Assembly (NCBI RefSeq): GCF_000597865.1
Contig: NZ_CP007452.1
Coordinates: 627,183 to 691,182, forward strand
Length of the DNA: 64,000 bases
Direction: 5' to 3'
DNA from: Peptoclostridium acidaminophilum DSM 3953
GTDB taxonomy: Bacteria > Bacillota > Clostridia > Peptostreptococcales > Peptostreptococcaceae
Shown here: positions 17,286-25,915 of the stretch, piece by piece
Numbering within the stretch: the first letter of the stretch is position 1
Layout: each line of letters starts with the position of its first letter
Translations under genes and position numbers: made by a program
Notes under the pieces: generated by a model
What the model saw: only the letters and a program-made list of their open reading frames with translations
Databases searched by the model: none
What the model was told of the DNA's origin: nothing

Positions 17286-18155
17286 TTAATGAGCATTAAA
17301 CAGGCTTTTTGCCATTGAGCTTGTTTTAAACAGGGAAAAGCACAGCAGTACAGTATAGCCAACACAGGTCCATACGGCCTTGATAATATCTTCATCGATG
17401 GCAATGGACTGGACGAGCACGGCATATATGCCTACGCAAACCATGATTAGAAAAGCCTGAAATCCAAGAGCGAACATGGCTCTTAAATAGTTTTGACCCA
17501 TGCCGCCCCATTCTCGATTAACCATTGTGGCAAAAGGGATTGCGCCCATGGAGGTCATCAAATAGATTTCGATCATTCGTCCATAGATGATGACGAAGAT
17601 GCAAATAGATAGAGCGTGCATCGTAATGCCTATTAGTGTGCTTTGCAACCACAGTCCCAACAGAGGGCCAAGATCCATTTCCTTGAGCCTTTCCTCCATA
17701 CTGGCGATAACAGTGGTGATGTCGATGTTGGTGTCTGAAATGATTACACCTGCGGCATTTGATACAACATGCTGAGACATATCAAAAATTCCCATGATGA
17801 TATTAAAGGTATTTGTGATGATTAGCACAGCCACAAAGGTTTTAAAAATCCATTTGAAAAACATAAAAGTTTCAATATCGTGAAGGTTATTCTTTTCAAT
17901 GACCATTTGTATCAGCTCGTAGCACATCACAAAGGTCAGAATAATACCGGCAATGGGGATGATCACGTTATCGGAAAGGCTTTGGATCATGGAAAAGACA
18001 CCACCGTTCCACGCCGATGGTGTCTTGCCCACTTCGCCTGCAATCTCGCCAACTTTGCTGTTGACGGTATCGAACATCCCCGACAAATTCGATGTAATGC
18101 CGCTAATAAGCAGCTCCTTTAACCATTCGGTAATGCTGTCGATGATGCTTTGCAT
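17286..18155 (-). CDS. TrbL/VirB6-like polytopic channel protein
   Basis: 289 residues with about six hydrophobic segments, for example around 65-90, 105-130, 168-195 and 230-280. The N-terminus is SITEWLKELLISGITSNLSGMFD, typical of Gram-positive TrbL/VirB6-family proteins such as CD0411-like proteins of CTn elements. It would form the inner-membrane part of the mating channel. It lies between maff2 and prgI, which matches the family order. The ribosome site before the ATG at 18155 is weak (GGTAA), so coupling to maff2, 13 bp upstream, is likely. Confidence 0.85.
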   Translation of the reverse strand: MQSIIDSITEWLKELLISGITSNLSGMFDTVNSKVGEIAGEVGKTPSAWNGGVFSMIQSLSDNVIIPIAGIILTFVMCYELIQMVIEKNNLHDIETFMFFKWIFKTFVAVLIITNTFNIIMGIFDMSQHVVSNAAGVIISDTNIDITTVIASMEERLKEMDLGPLLGLWLQSTLIGITMHALSICIFVIIYGRMIEIYLMTSMGAIPFATMVNREWGGMGQNYLRAMFALGFQAFLIMVCVGIYAVLVQSIAIDEDIIKAVWTCVGYTVLLCFSLFKTSSMAKSLFNAH

Positions 18156-18168
18156 ATAGTATTACCAA

Positions 18169-18384
18169 CTAACTGAACAAGCCAGAGAGTAGGGGAACAA
18201 GTGTCATTCCGATAAGTGCTACGCCACCACCTGCCATGAGCTGTTTCATCCCTTGTGATTTTGCACCGGGATTATCGTTTCCGTAACCTTCGAGCAAGTT
18301 GATAACTCCCCAAATTCCAAGACCTGCACCAAGTGCAATAACCAGTGTCTGCAATACTTCTACTGCTTCATTAAAAAACGCCAT
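18169..18384 (-). CDS. Maff2-family small membrane protein
   Basis: 71 residues; ATG at 18384 behind TTAGGAGGATA. Two hydrophobic helices (about 10-31 and 48-70) flank EGYGNDNPGAKSQGMKQLMAGGG, the conserved loop of Maff2 proteins. Two-helix proteins of this size resemble VirB2 pilin-like components. In Tn1549-type elements they always precede the TrbL gene. A pilin-like role is plausible but unproven. Confidence 0.87.
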   Translation of the reverse strand: MAFFNEAVEVLQTLVIALGAGLGIWGVINLLEGYGNDNPGAKSQGMKQLMAGGGVALIGMTLVPLLSGLFS

Positions 18385-18427
18385 AATTCGTATCCTCCTA
18401 ATTTCTTATCATAGTTTTTAAATAAAA

Positions 18428-18447
18428 ATAACCGCTCATTAGGCGGT
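18428..18447 (-). terminator. Hairpin spanning the virD4 stop codon
   Basis: AACCGC and GCGGTT arms around CATTAG-type loop bases that include the virD4 TAA. On the minus strand the stem is followed by TATTTTTATTT. It could attenuate transcription between virD4 and maff2. Confidence 0.5.
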
Positions 18448-20211
18448 TCCGTTTTCGTCTGTGAGGTCGATTTCATACACATCATAGACCTCATCAGGCT
18501 TTGGTTTTAGCTTTGTAGATAGGTATTTTTCAATATCAAAAGTGTTTCTTTTATCAAAATCGGATAGGTATTTATACTGGGGATGCTTGGTTATATCGTA
18601 TTTTTCCGAGAGAAACGGGCGAACACCTCGTAGCTGTAAAATGCACTTGCCGCCATCCATTACAGCAAGCTCATCCATGCTCATTAGCTCCTTTCCCAGC
18701 TTTTGATAATTAAGCCCATAGCTTCTTTGTGCACCTCTGGTGTCGGAAGTATTGAACATATCAATGGTTTCCTTGCCAAGGGTTTCAGATAAATCCTTGA
18801 GGGTAGTTTTTTCCTTGCCCCCAAGAAAAATCATACTGTCACAGTTGCCGATGATAGTATCAGCATTGTCCTTGTAGAGAGCCTTTAACTGGCTTTGTGC
18901 CTGCAATACAAGACAAGCAGAGATTTCACGGCTACGGATTGTAGCCATGAGTTTTTCCAGTTTGGGGATCTGTCCGATATTTGCCGCCTCGTCAATCAGG
19001 CATCGGACATGAATTGGCAGCCTGCCACCATATACATCATCAGCCTTATCACATAAGAGATTAAAAAGCTGCGTATATGCCATGGATACCAGGAAGTTAA
19101 AGGTGTCGTCAGTATCACTGATGATGATAAAGAGGGCGGTCTTTTTGTCTCCCAAGGTATCAAGCTCCAGTTCATCGTAAGCAGTCAGCTCACGAAGCTC
19201 TTTGATATCAAATGGAGCAAGCCTTGCGCCACAGCTGATGAGTATGCTTTTTGCTGTTTTGCCAGCGGCTAGTTTGTACTTCTTGTATTGCCTTACAGCA
19301 AAATGCTGAGGGTCTTTTTTTTCTAATGCTTCAAACATGAGGTCAACTGGATTTTGAAAATCCTCATCATCTTCACGCACCTCCGAGGCGTTGATAAATT
19401 CGATGAGAGTGGAAAAATTCTGTTCATTTTCTGGAGCCTCAAAGTAAATATAGCCAATGAGTGCTGTATAGAGCAGGGTTTCAGCTTTGACCCAAAAATC
19501 GTCACCCGCTTTACCTTCACCTTTTGTGTTGGCTATCAGAGTTGTGACGAGTTTCAAGATATCCTTTTCGCTTTTTATGTAGGCGAAGGGGTTATAGCGC
19601 ATGGACTTCTTGAAATTGATGGTGTTTAAGATTTTGATTTTATAGCCGTTTCGAAGCAACATTTTTCCACATTCCACTACAATGCTGCCCTTTGGATCAG
19701 TGACCACATAAGAACTATGGCACTGCATTAAATTGGGCTTTAGCCAAAACCGTGTTTTACCTGAGCCAGAGCCACCTACAATCAGCACATTTTTATTTCT
19801 TGCGTGCTTTGGATTTTTAGGACGACTCGACATGGTGAGACTTTCTGATTTTGTCAGGATGACATTGTTGCGAAATAAGGGGTCGGCAAAAGGGCGGATA
19901 TCCTCCGTATTGCCCCATCTTGCCGAGCCATATTCGATACCTTTACGATACTTTTTAGCGTTTTTGCCTTTGACATAAACCACAAGGCGAAGAACAGCAC
20001 CGAATAGAAAGCCTATGAGCAGGTCTTGGGAGTGAAGACTTGGCAAGGGATTTTCAAAGGCTAGAGCAAAACCGCTTGTCAGGTTTAAAAACTTACTGGC
20101 AAAGTCATACCCTGCTGCAAACCGCCATGCCTGAGATGCTTTTGTAAAAAGCAAAGCTAAAACAAGGTATGGGATATTCAAAAGGAGCAGCCTTTTTGTC
20201 TTTTCGTTCAT
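18439..20211 (-). CDS. virD4: VirD4/TraG-type coupling protein
   Basis: 590 residues. Two N-terminal membrane helices (about 9-25 and 63-80) precede a RecA-like ATPase with Walker A GGSGSGKT (146-153), TDPKGSI shortly after, Walker B in VRCLIDEAANIG, and the LQAQSQLKALY motif. It is the coupling protein that delivers the relaxosome to the secretion channel. The ATG overlaps the pcfB stop by 4 bp (ATGA at 20208-20211), so the two are translationally coupled, as in PcfB-PcfC pairs. Confidence 0.93.
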   Translation of the reverse strand: MNEKTKRLLLLNIPYLVLALLFTKASQAWRFAAGYDFASKFLNLTSGFALAFENPLPSLHSQDLLIGFLFGAVLRLVVYVKGKNAKKYRKGIEYGSARWGNTEDIRPFADPLFRNNVILTKSESLTMSSRPKNPKHARNKNVLIVGGSGSGKTRFWLKPNLMQCHSSYVVTDPKGSIVVECGKMLLRNGYKIKILNTINFKKSMRYNPFAYIKSEKDILKLVTTLIANTKGEGKAGDDFWVKAETLLYTALIGYIYFEAPENEQNFSTLIEFINASEVREDDEDFQNPVDLMFEALEKKDPQHFAVRQYKKYKLAAGKTAKSILISCGARLAPFDIKELRELTAYDELELDTLGDKKTALFIIISDTDDTFNFLVSMAYTQLFNLLCDKADDVYGGRLPIHVRCLIDEAANIGQIPKLEKLMATIRSREISACLVLQAQSQLKALYKDNADTIIGNCDSMIFLGGKEKTTLKDLSETLGKETIDMFNTSDTRGAQRSYGLNYQKLGKELMSMDELAVMDGGKCILQLRGVRPFLSEKYDITKHPQYKYLSDFDKRNTFDIEKYLSTKLKPKPDEVYDVYEIDLTDENGTA

Positions 20212-20693
20212 CGACTTTGCTCCTTATCTTTGTTCTTGATCCTGTCTGAAACGGTGTTTTTAACAAGCTCGGTGAACTTCTTGAGTTGTGAGAGCACAGA
20301 CGGACGGGCTGCCTTTTTAACAGCTGTGGCAGTAAATTCAGTGAAAGCAGCAGTGATGGCATCGGCGTCTCTCCCTTTGAAAAACACAATGTACTTTGGT
20401 GGTATCACACTTTTGTCTTTTTGAACTGCAAAATCTACACCGTATTTTCTTGCCACTCGCTCAAAGCTCTTAATGTTCTGATCCGTTATCTCAATGCTTG
20501 TCATGCCTTGATTTTGTTTGGCAAGAGATTTGACGCTCTGCTTGCCATGGGGAATTTTAGGACTGTCACGACTTCTGGCCCTATTTTTTTGAGATTCTAA
20601 ATATTTGAGAATGGCTGTCTTTAGCTCTCTAGCGGTGAGCTTAGTAACATTGATAGCCAATGCCACTGTTTTATTTTCTACTTCTTCTTGCAT
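20208..20693 (-). CDS. pcfB: PcfB-family protein
   Basis: 161 residues; ATG at 20693 behind GGAGGCAACC. It is basic, with the TARELKTAILKYLE, GMTSIEITDQNIKSFERVARKYGVDFAVQKD and KYIVFFKGRDADAITAAFTEF segments typical of PcfB (DUF3801). In pCF10 PcfB works with the coupling protein in substrate recruitment. Here it directly precedes and overlaps virD4. Confidence 0.9.
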   Translation of the reverse strand: MQEEVENKTVALAINVTKLTARELKTAILKYLESQKNRARSRDSPKIPHGKQSVKSLAKQNQGMTSIEITDQNIKSFERVARKYGVDFAVQKDKSVIPPKYIVFFKGRDADAITAAFTEFTATAVKKAARPSVLSQLKKFTELVKNTVSDRIKNKDKEQSR

Positions 20694-20729
20694 GAGGTTG
20701 CCTCCTTTCGTGGTTTCTAAAAATATGAA

Positions 20730-21656
20730 CTATGGCCTGCCACCAAAATCATGTTTCACTAGTGCAGTATAGTAATGGTCAATGGTGGATGGCGCATTAA
20801 AAAGGGTGGCAAGAAGGTAACGCCTAATATTGCGGATGTAAGTGGTATTCTTATCAAGGCAGAAAAACACATACTCGATATGCGAGCTGTTTATCCGAAG
20901 AAGCTTTTCTTTGACAAGCTGTGCAGGATATTCTTCGCCCGCAATGTTGATTGTAGGCTTGGTTGAACATAATGTTTCCACCATGAGATCAACAATTTCA
21001 TCGAGGCGATCATCATTGTAGCGCTGAATGATGCACTCATACTCAAGGTTTTCCAAGACCATTTCTTTTACTTCTTGGGCAGTATCACATCCTATCTCCT
21101 CATATCCAATCCGCTTTTGAGGGATGTTTTTTATTGGATTAGGATTTGATTGATAAGGATTTGATGAATCAATATTTAATACATCAGGATTTAATGAATT
21201 AGTCTTTGATGTATTAGTATTTAATTGGTGGGGTTTTACCAAGATAGGTTCACCCAGTTTAGGTTTTTCCAATATAGGTTTTTCCAGTGTTGGGTTATCC
21301 AATGTTGGCTTATCCAAGATTGGATTTTCCCGTTTAGGTGAAAGCTCGCTATTATCAAGGAGTTGAGGCTGCTCAAGAATTGTGTATTCTATGCTGGTGA
21401 GTTGCCCTTTTTCATTTCGTGTTCTTTTTCGGACAACATACCCATGTTCTTCAAGTTCTTTGATGGTGGCGTTGATGCTATCAATACCATCTTTGCAAAT
21501 GCAGGAAAGTCCCTTAGTGGTGTAATCCCAGTTTTCCGGCAGAGAAAGCATTAGGGAGAGCAGTCCTTTTGCCTTGAGGGAAAGCGCAACATTTCGCAAA
21601 TGATGATTTGCCATCACGGTGTAATCCTTTGTCTTTTCTACTCTGAAAACTGCCAA
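20730..21656 (-). CDS. Winged-helix replication-initiator-like protein (DUF6017 type)
   Basis: 308 residues. The start is TTG 21656, fixed by AGGAGG at 21665-21670 with an 8-nt spacer and by the conserved LAVFRVEKTKDYTVM beginning; an ATG 12 codons upstream has no ribosome site. Residues 15-95 form a winged helix-turn-helix of the RepA_N-like kind (LSLKAKGLLSLMLSLPENWDYT; GIDSINATIKELEEHGYVV). A stretch of 5-residue repeats (NPILD, KPTLD, NPTLE) covers about 105-175, encoded by 15-bp tandem DNA repeats. The C-terminal ~110 residues are a DUF6017-like helical domain. It lies beside parAB, so it may support episomal replication of the excised ICE. Confidence 0.8.
   Translation of the reverse strand: MAVFRVEKTKDYTVMANHHLRNVALSLKAKGLLSLMLSLPENWDYTTKGLSCICKDGIDSINATIKELEEHGYVVRKRTRNEKGQLTSIEYTILEQPQLLDNSELSPKRENPILDKPTLDNPTLEKPILEKPKLGEPILVKPHQLNTNTSKTNSLNPDVLNIDSSNPYQSNPNPIKNIPQKRIGYEEIGCDTAQEVKEMVLENLEYECIIQRYNDDRLDEIVDLMVETLCSTKPTINIAGEEYPAQLVKEKLLRINSSHIEYVFFCLDKNTTYIRNIRRYLLATLFNAPSTIDHYYTALVKHDFGGRP
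21136..21345. repeat. About fourteen degenerate 15-bp tandem repeats inside the rep-like gene
   Basis: From 21136 the sequence divides cleanly into 15-bp units. The first six end in TTTGAT/TTTAAT (ggattaggatttgat, tgataaggatttgat). The later ones end in TTTTCC/TTATCC (agtttaggtttttcc, aatataggtttttcc). A shared TNAGG/TNTTGG centre recurs. The register equals 5 codons. RepA_N-type plasmids carry iterons inside rep, so this could be the origin. A purely protein-level repeat is the alternative. Confidence 0.7.
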
Positions 21657-21856
21657 TTGTATCACCTCCTGGTATGATGCAGTCATAGACAAATAGTAGT
21701 CTTCTACATCATTTCTAATCTATATCAAGGTTGGTAAGAGGGTTCTCCTCGGATATGTCATCCAACCATTGATACGTGTTTAAAGTTTCAAGATTTTTGT
21801 ATAGTTACTTACTCCTAGACTTTGTCTGCTACATAAGGTATCATTTTCCATTGGAT

Positions 21857-22042
21857 AGGGAAAAGGACGTTCACCTCCTAGGGAGTTGACTCTCGTTCAA
21901 CGATACCCGTAACTAAGACAGTCATTCCATTCAATGAAAATTTATGTTTTAGGCTGGTTGGGAGCCCTTAAGCTATACCCGTATCACATGCCAGGTTGTG
22001 TATTCATTGTTGTTTATGGAACCCTATCGGAAGGAGTTTACT
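21857..22042 (+). ncRNA. Candidate IS110 bridge RNA region
   Basis: This long 5' non-coding segment sits where IS110-group elements encode the bridge RNA that guides recombination. It has small hairpins, including CTCC-TAG-GGAG (21875-21885) and GTTGA/TCAAC (21885-21901), and two copies of ATACCCGTA (21903-21911 and 21976-21984) about 73 bp apart that could lie in guide loops. The call rests on family knowledge and position; no covariation was checked. Confidence 0.4.
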
Positions 22043-23335
22043 ATGAATAACCGTAATTATCTGTCCGCTGGTATCGATGTCGGTTCAGCCTTCAGCTGGA
22101 TGTCCATCGTCGACCAGAGCGGGACTGCAATCCAAAAACCTTTTAAGATCACACATAACAACTCGAATTCCTTGGAAAAGGCTGTTTCTGCACTAAAAAA
22201 AGCAGAAGAGCTGTATTCCATGAAATGTCGAATATTTCTGGAATCCACAGGGATTTATCATTTCCCACTCTTCTGCTTCTTGGTTGATTCTGGCTTTGAC
22301 GTGTCCATAATCAATCCTATTATCACACATTCTGTGAAAAATGCAAGCATTAGAAAAGTGAAAAATGATAAAATCGATTCTCTCGGTATTGCCAAACTTG
22401 GTCTTTCTCATGATTTGCCGGTTTCTCAGTTTCCAGCAAAGCTCGTTCTTGAGCTTCGCACCCTCACTCGAAAATACTATGACCTTACGGATGAAAAATC
22501 TGCTCATATCAACAGGCTAAAGGGCTATCTGCATACTGTGTTTCCACAGTACATTGGTATTTTCAACGATATTACCGGCACCACATCCACCATGATTCTT
22601 CGCCAGTATGGTACTCCGGATAAAATACTTCGCGGCCATAAAAAAACCATGATTTCTAAAATCTCAAAAGCTTCAAGAAAAGGTATCTCCAAAGCTACTG
22701 ATCGTTATGAAAAGCTTTATCAGGCCGCGCTAGCTGCTAAATCCTTTGGCTGCCAGATTGAAAGTGTCTACTTCAATATTTCACTGACGCTTGATCTGAT
22801 TGAACGATTGGCTTGTGCCATTAACTCCATTATGGAGCGTATCCAGCAATTGGTTGCCTTCAATAAGAATGAGGAATTTGTCAAACAGATTTCATGGCTT
22901 AACTCCATCAAAGGCGTTGGATTTCTTTCTGCTGTAACCATCATGTGTGAGATTGGCGATTTCTCAACCTTTAGGAGTCCTAAACAGCTTTTTGCCTTCT
23001 TTGGCCTGGATCCTGAGGTAAACCAGTCCGGCAACTTCAACGGCACTGATGTCCATATGTCCAAACGTGGCTCCAGAATTGCCAGACGCGCTATTTTCGC
23101 TGTTGCATTGGCTTCTATCCGCAGGAAACGAGATGGTGAAGCAATCAATCCGTATCTTTGCGATTACTACATGAAAAAAGCCGCTCAGAAACCTAAGATG
23201 GTTGCTCTTGGTGCTATCATGCACAAAATTTGTAACATCATATTTGCAGTCCTTCGTGATGAAAAGGGTTTTGAGCTCCGTTCACCTCAGGAGCATTGCA
23301 AGCAATATAAAAGACCAACTCAGATGGCTGCATAA
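22043..23335 (+). CDS. IS110-family DEDD transposase
   Basis: 430 residues from ATG 22043, behind AAGGAG (22031-22036). The RuvC-like N-terminal domain shows the DEDD set: Asp12 (AGIDVGS), Glu67 (FLESTGIY), Asp109 and Asp112 (VKNDKIDSLG). The C-terminal transposase-20 domain carries IKGVGFLSAVTIMCEIGD and KQLFAFFGLDPEVNQSG, with the catalytic serine expected in the SGNFNGTD to MSKRGS part. It reads full length and looks intact. The enzyme excises and inserts the element as a circle, guided by the bridge RNA in characterised relatives. Confidence 0.92.
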   Translation: MNNRNYLSAGIDVGSAFSWMSIVDQSGTAIQKPFKITHNNSNSLEKAVSALKKAEELYSMKCRIFLESTGIYHFPLFCFLVDSGFDVSIINPIITHSVKNASIRKVKNDKIDSLGIAKLGLSHDLPVSQFPAKLVLELRTLTRKYYDLTDEKSAHINRLKGYLHTVFPQYIGIFNDITGTTSTMILRQYGTPDKILRGHKKTMISKISKASRKGISKATDRYEKLYQAALAAKSFGCQIESVYFNISLTLDLIERLACAINSIMERIQQLVAFNKNEEFVKQISWLNSIKGVGFLSAVTIMCEIGDFSTFRSPKQLFAFFGLDPEVNQSGNFNGTDVHMSKRGSRIARRAIFAVALASIRRKRDGEAINPYLCDYYMKKAAQKPKMVALGAIMHKICNIIFAVLRDEKGFELRSPQEHCKQYKRPTQMAA

Positions 23336-23395
23336 ATACACGTCCGACATATGCATAACTACCACTTGTTCGAAAATCCAATGGATTTACGTTTA

Positions 23396-23487
23396 TTTAG
23401 GTTACCCTTTTTTAGGACAGCAACAAATCAAATATTTTTTCGTATTAACCGTTGACAATAACTAGCTGGTCTTTTACAACGGATTTT
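23396..23487. other. Short gap between IS110 end and parB
   Basis: About 90 bp of AT-rich DNA with no gene. It probably represents the ICE sequence that originally lay between parB and the rep-like gene, split by the IS. Confidence 0.4.
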
Positions 23488-24423
23488 CTATCTTTCTTGA
23501 TCTTGTGTACGTTTTTTGTGCCACCCTTCAAGCAGCTTGATAATCGTAGCCTCCATTTGCTGTGGCGTGTAGTTCTTAGGGAAATACTTCTTGATTTTAT
23601 CGCCAGTCAGTGTAACTTTATCGGGTTCACCTTTCTTTTCCTCGCTCATAATGGCACACATCGCCTCAAGGGTGCAGTTGCCTTCTGCACTGAATTTTTT
23701 GAGACGCTGAGCCTGTGAAAGAGAAGGGGTAGCTTGTTCTGTATCCATTGCATCAATCAAAAGGAGTTGTTCATCTGATTTCAGATAGGACAGTTCCACT
23801 GCCGGGTTAAAGGCAATTTTCTTTTCATCCACCATTGAAAGAAGTTCGGGGACCAGCTCGGTTAAGCGAATATAGCGAAATATTTGGTTTTTGCTTTCAC
23901 CAACTTGCTCGGCTAAAATCTCACTAGATTTTTTACCGGGCAACTTGTTCCCAACTTGGGAACAAGTTAAATCATTTCGCTGTCCCTGTTGTTTCATTGC
24001 TGATAGCTTCATTTTATAAGCAAAAGCTCGTTCACTAGGCAGAATGTTTTCTCGCTGCAAATTGCTGTCAACCATAATAATCGTGGCAGCATCGTCGTCA
24101 AGTTTGCGGATAATAACCGGTATGGTTTCAAGCGAAGCCAGCTCACAAGCTCTTTTGCGTCGGTGTCCTGATACAAGTTCATAACCACCATCTTCTCTAG
24201 GTCTTGCAATGGCAGGTACAAGCACACCATATTGTTTGATGCTTTCAGCAGTATCGAACATTGCATCATTATCAATCACCTTAAAGGGATGATCTTTGAA
24301 GGGATGGAGTTCTGATAGGGGTATCTCAACAATCTTTTCTCTTTGTTCATCGACACGACTTTCTTCAGTAGAAAACAAATCATCTACCGATGTCAGACTT
24401 ATTTTTTTGGCGGAGCTTTTCAA
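23488..24423 (-). CDS. parB: ParB/Spo0J-family partition protein
   Basis: 311 residues. The start is TTG 24423, with AAGGAGG about 9 nt upstream, inside parA (44-bp overlap). The ParB N-terminal CTPase domain has IPLSELHPFKDHPF and the SGHRRKRACELA motif (GHRR). The HTH region follows (ILAEQVGESKNQIFRYIRL). The C-terminus is basic. ParB loads on parS sites and acts with ParA to keep the excised or replicating element stable. I could not find an obvious parS by eye. Confidence 0.9.
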   Translation of the reverse strand: MKSSAKKISLTSVDDLFSTEESRVDEQREKIVEIPLSELHPFKDHPFKVIDNDAMFDTAESIKQYGVLVPAIARPREDGGYELVSGHRRKRACELASLETIPVIIRKLDDDAATIIMVDSNLQRENILPSERAFAYKMKLSAMKQQGQRNDLTCSQVGNKLPGKKSSEILAEQVGESKNQIFRYIRLTELVPELLSMVDEKKIAFNPAVELSYLKSDEQLLLIDAMDTEQATPSLSQAQRLKKFSAEGNCTLEAMCAIMSEEKKGEPDKVTLTGDKIKKYFPKNYTPQQMEATIIKLLEGWHKKRTQDQER

Positions 24424-25201
24424 TTTTCAACACCTCCTTCGTCAAGTCCTTATAACTTTCAGCAACTTTCCCTTTTGGGTCATGGGCAAATATGCTCTTG
24501 CCCTCAGCACTGGTTTCAGCAGCTCGCACAGAATGGGGGATTTCTACCGAAAAAACCTTCATACTGCCCCCGTAAGTTTCACGGAGCAAAGCGCCGATGT
24601 CCTTGGCAAAATTGGTACGGTTGTCTACCATCGTTAGCAGAACACCATCTATCTTCAACTTGGGATTAATCTGTTTGCGAACCTTATGAATAGTCTGCAA
24701 GAGCTGTTCCAATCCCTTAACAGGAAGATATTGAGCCTGCACAGGAATAATCACACTGTCTGCCGCAGCAAGGGCATTAACGGTCAGCATTCCAAGGGAA
24801 GGCATACAGTCTAAAAGCACATAGTCATATTGCTTTCTTAAAGTGTCGATATATTGCTTTAAGACGGTTTCACGGCTCATGGCATTGACGAGAGATACTT
24901 CCATGCCGGAAAGCTCAATGTTGGCAGGGAGTAAATCTACTCCTTCAGCATGCGTTAAGATGCCGTCTTTACAATCAATGGGCTTGTCCGTCAGTAAATT
25001 ACTCATGACAGTAGCGAGGGTGATAGGGAGTTTGTCAGGTTGTGGATATCCTAAGCTGATGGACAAGCTACCTTGAGGATCAGTGTCTATCAGCAGGACT
25101 TTTTTTCCTTCAAGTGCTAGCCCTATACCTAAATTGACACAGGTGGTTGTTTTCCCGACACCGCCTTTTTGGTTGGTGATGGCGATTACATTAGCATTCA
25201 C
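24380..25201 (-). CDS. parA: ParA/Soj-type partition ATPase
   Basis: 273 residues. The start is GTG 25201, with AGGAGG 7 nt upstream. The deviant Walker A is QKGGVGKTTT (11-20). DTDPQGS follows near 40 and the Walker B-like DYVLLDCMPSLG is near 130. The N-terminus is short, as in type Ib or chromosomal ParA. It is coupled to parB through the overlap. With the rep-like gene and parB it forms a maintenance module typical of CTn elements that replicate after excision. Confidence 0.92.
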   Translation of the reverse strand: MNANVIAITNQKGGVGKTTTCVNLGIGLALEGKKVLLIDTDPQGSLSISLGYPQPDKLPITLATVMSNLLTDKPIDCKDGILTHAEGVDLLPANIELSGMEVSLVNAMSRETVLKQYIDTLRKQYDYVLLDCMPSLGMLTVNALAAADSVIIPVQAQYLPVKGLEQLLQTIHKVRKQINPKLKIDGVLLTMVDNRTNFAKDIGALLRETYGGSMKVFSVEIPHSVRAAETSAEGKSIFAHDPKGKVAESYKDLTKEVLKIEKLRQKNKSDIGR

Positions 25202-25266
25202 TTTTGTTCCTCCTTCGTGATTAGCGTTAAAAGATTGAAATTATCTTATTTGTACAAACAGAAATA

Positions 25267-25289
25267 GCCCTTTGCAAAATGCAAAAGGC
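25267..25289. terminator. Hairpin between parA and the methyltransferase-tail ORF
   Basis: GCCCTTTGCA and TGCAAAAGGC pair over 10 positions with one mismatch and a 3-nt loop, just downstream of the ORF that ends at 25300. On the minus strand the stem is followed by TATTTC rather than a pure T run. Confidence 0.5.
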
Positions 25290-25299
25290 GATTTCAGGT

Positions 25300-25797
25300 C
25301 TAAATGACTTCAAAATGACTAAGCGCTTCCTTAATAGCAACGACTTGAATAGGAGTGGGGTGCTTTCGAGGGCTTTTTAGCGTTTCGACTGCATTTGGTG
25401 CATCGAACATAGGAAGTCCTAAACTACGTTTGACTTCAGCAATGTATGCGGTATGCACATTGAAGCTATATTTATTTAGGACATAGTCCTTAATCATATT
25501 GTAAGTTGTTTTGGGTTTTGGCTTGTATACCTCTGCTTTTGAGGCTATATTAGTAAGAGGAAGCCTGTTGCTAAAAGCGCCAAGGTTATCCAATGGAATC
25601 ATTCCATCGCCATTACCGAAGGCTACAGTTATATTAATGTAGCTGTCTGGAGTTCTGTGGTATTTTGGAATACACGTTGAAGCCGTAACACTGCTTGTGA
25701 AGGAGTAAACGCCCTGCCTACGGCTGAGACCGTCTGTCTTCTGACAATAAAATAGATGTATAAGCCCTTGAAAATCGCGTATTAACGGTGTTTTCAA
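25300..25797 (-). pseudogene. ORF ending in a 23S rRNA uracil-methyltransferase (RlmD/RumA)-like C-terminal tail
   Basis: 165-residue ORF. The last ~75 residues (from about residue 90: YKPKPKTTYNMIKDYVLNKY, then VHTAYIAEVKRSLGLPM, DAPNAVETLK and HFEVI at the end) resemble the C-terminal extension of clostridial RumA/RlmD proteins. The methyltransferase catalytic core is absent. The first ~90 residues match nothing I know and have no ribosome site. The 3' end of rumA is a known ICE attachment region, so this may be the displaced or element-borne gene end at one attachment junction. Seen: the tail-like sequence. Inferred: the junction. Confidence 0.5.
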
Positions 25798-25805
25798 GGG
25801 CTTAT
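25760..25805 (+). terminator. Perfect 15-bp inverted repeat with T tract near the ICE right end
   Basis: ATAAGCCCTTGAAAA (25760-25774) and TTTTCAAGGGCTTAT (25791-25805) are perfect complements with a 16-nt loop, followed by TTTTT on the plus strand. It could terminate plus-strand transcripts, stop read-through from the PhzF gene, or mark the element boundary. Confidence 0.6.
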
Positions 25806-25915
25806 TTTTTGAGGATTATACCAATTTTTATGGGGATTATTTAACTGATTTTTGTGAGAATTTTATCATCAATTTTGACATTTCAATACTTTGGGTTCAG
25901 CAAACTTACGATTCT

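Larger units (their letters stand above)
21840..23395 (+). mobile_element. IS110-family insertion sequence between parB and the rep-like gene (ends approximate)
   Basis: About 1.55 kb inserted in the ICE backbone and read opposite to it. It contains one DEDD transposase gene, about 200 bp of 5' non-coding DNA and about 60 bp after the gene. TCCATTGGAT (21847-21856) recurs inverted as ATCCAATGGA (23376-23385), which fits short subterminal inverted repeats near the two ends. The exact ends are not visible because this family makes no clear terminal repeats or target duplication. Comparison with an empty site is needed. Confidence 0.75.

Noticed and set aside
20208-21656. CRISPR-like array in the 15-bp repeats
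   Set aside because: Units are contiguous, degenerate, without spacers, and stay in codon register within a gene; no cas genes are present.
25760-25805. Transposon terminal inverted repeat
   Set aside because: The arms are only 16 nt apart and followed by a T run, which fits a terminator better than paired ends of an element.
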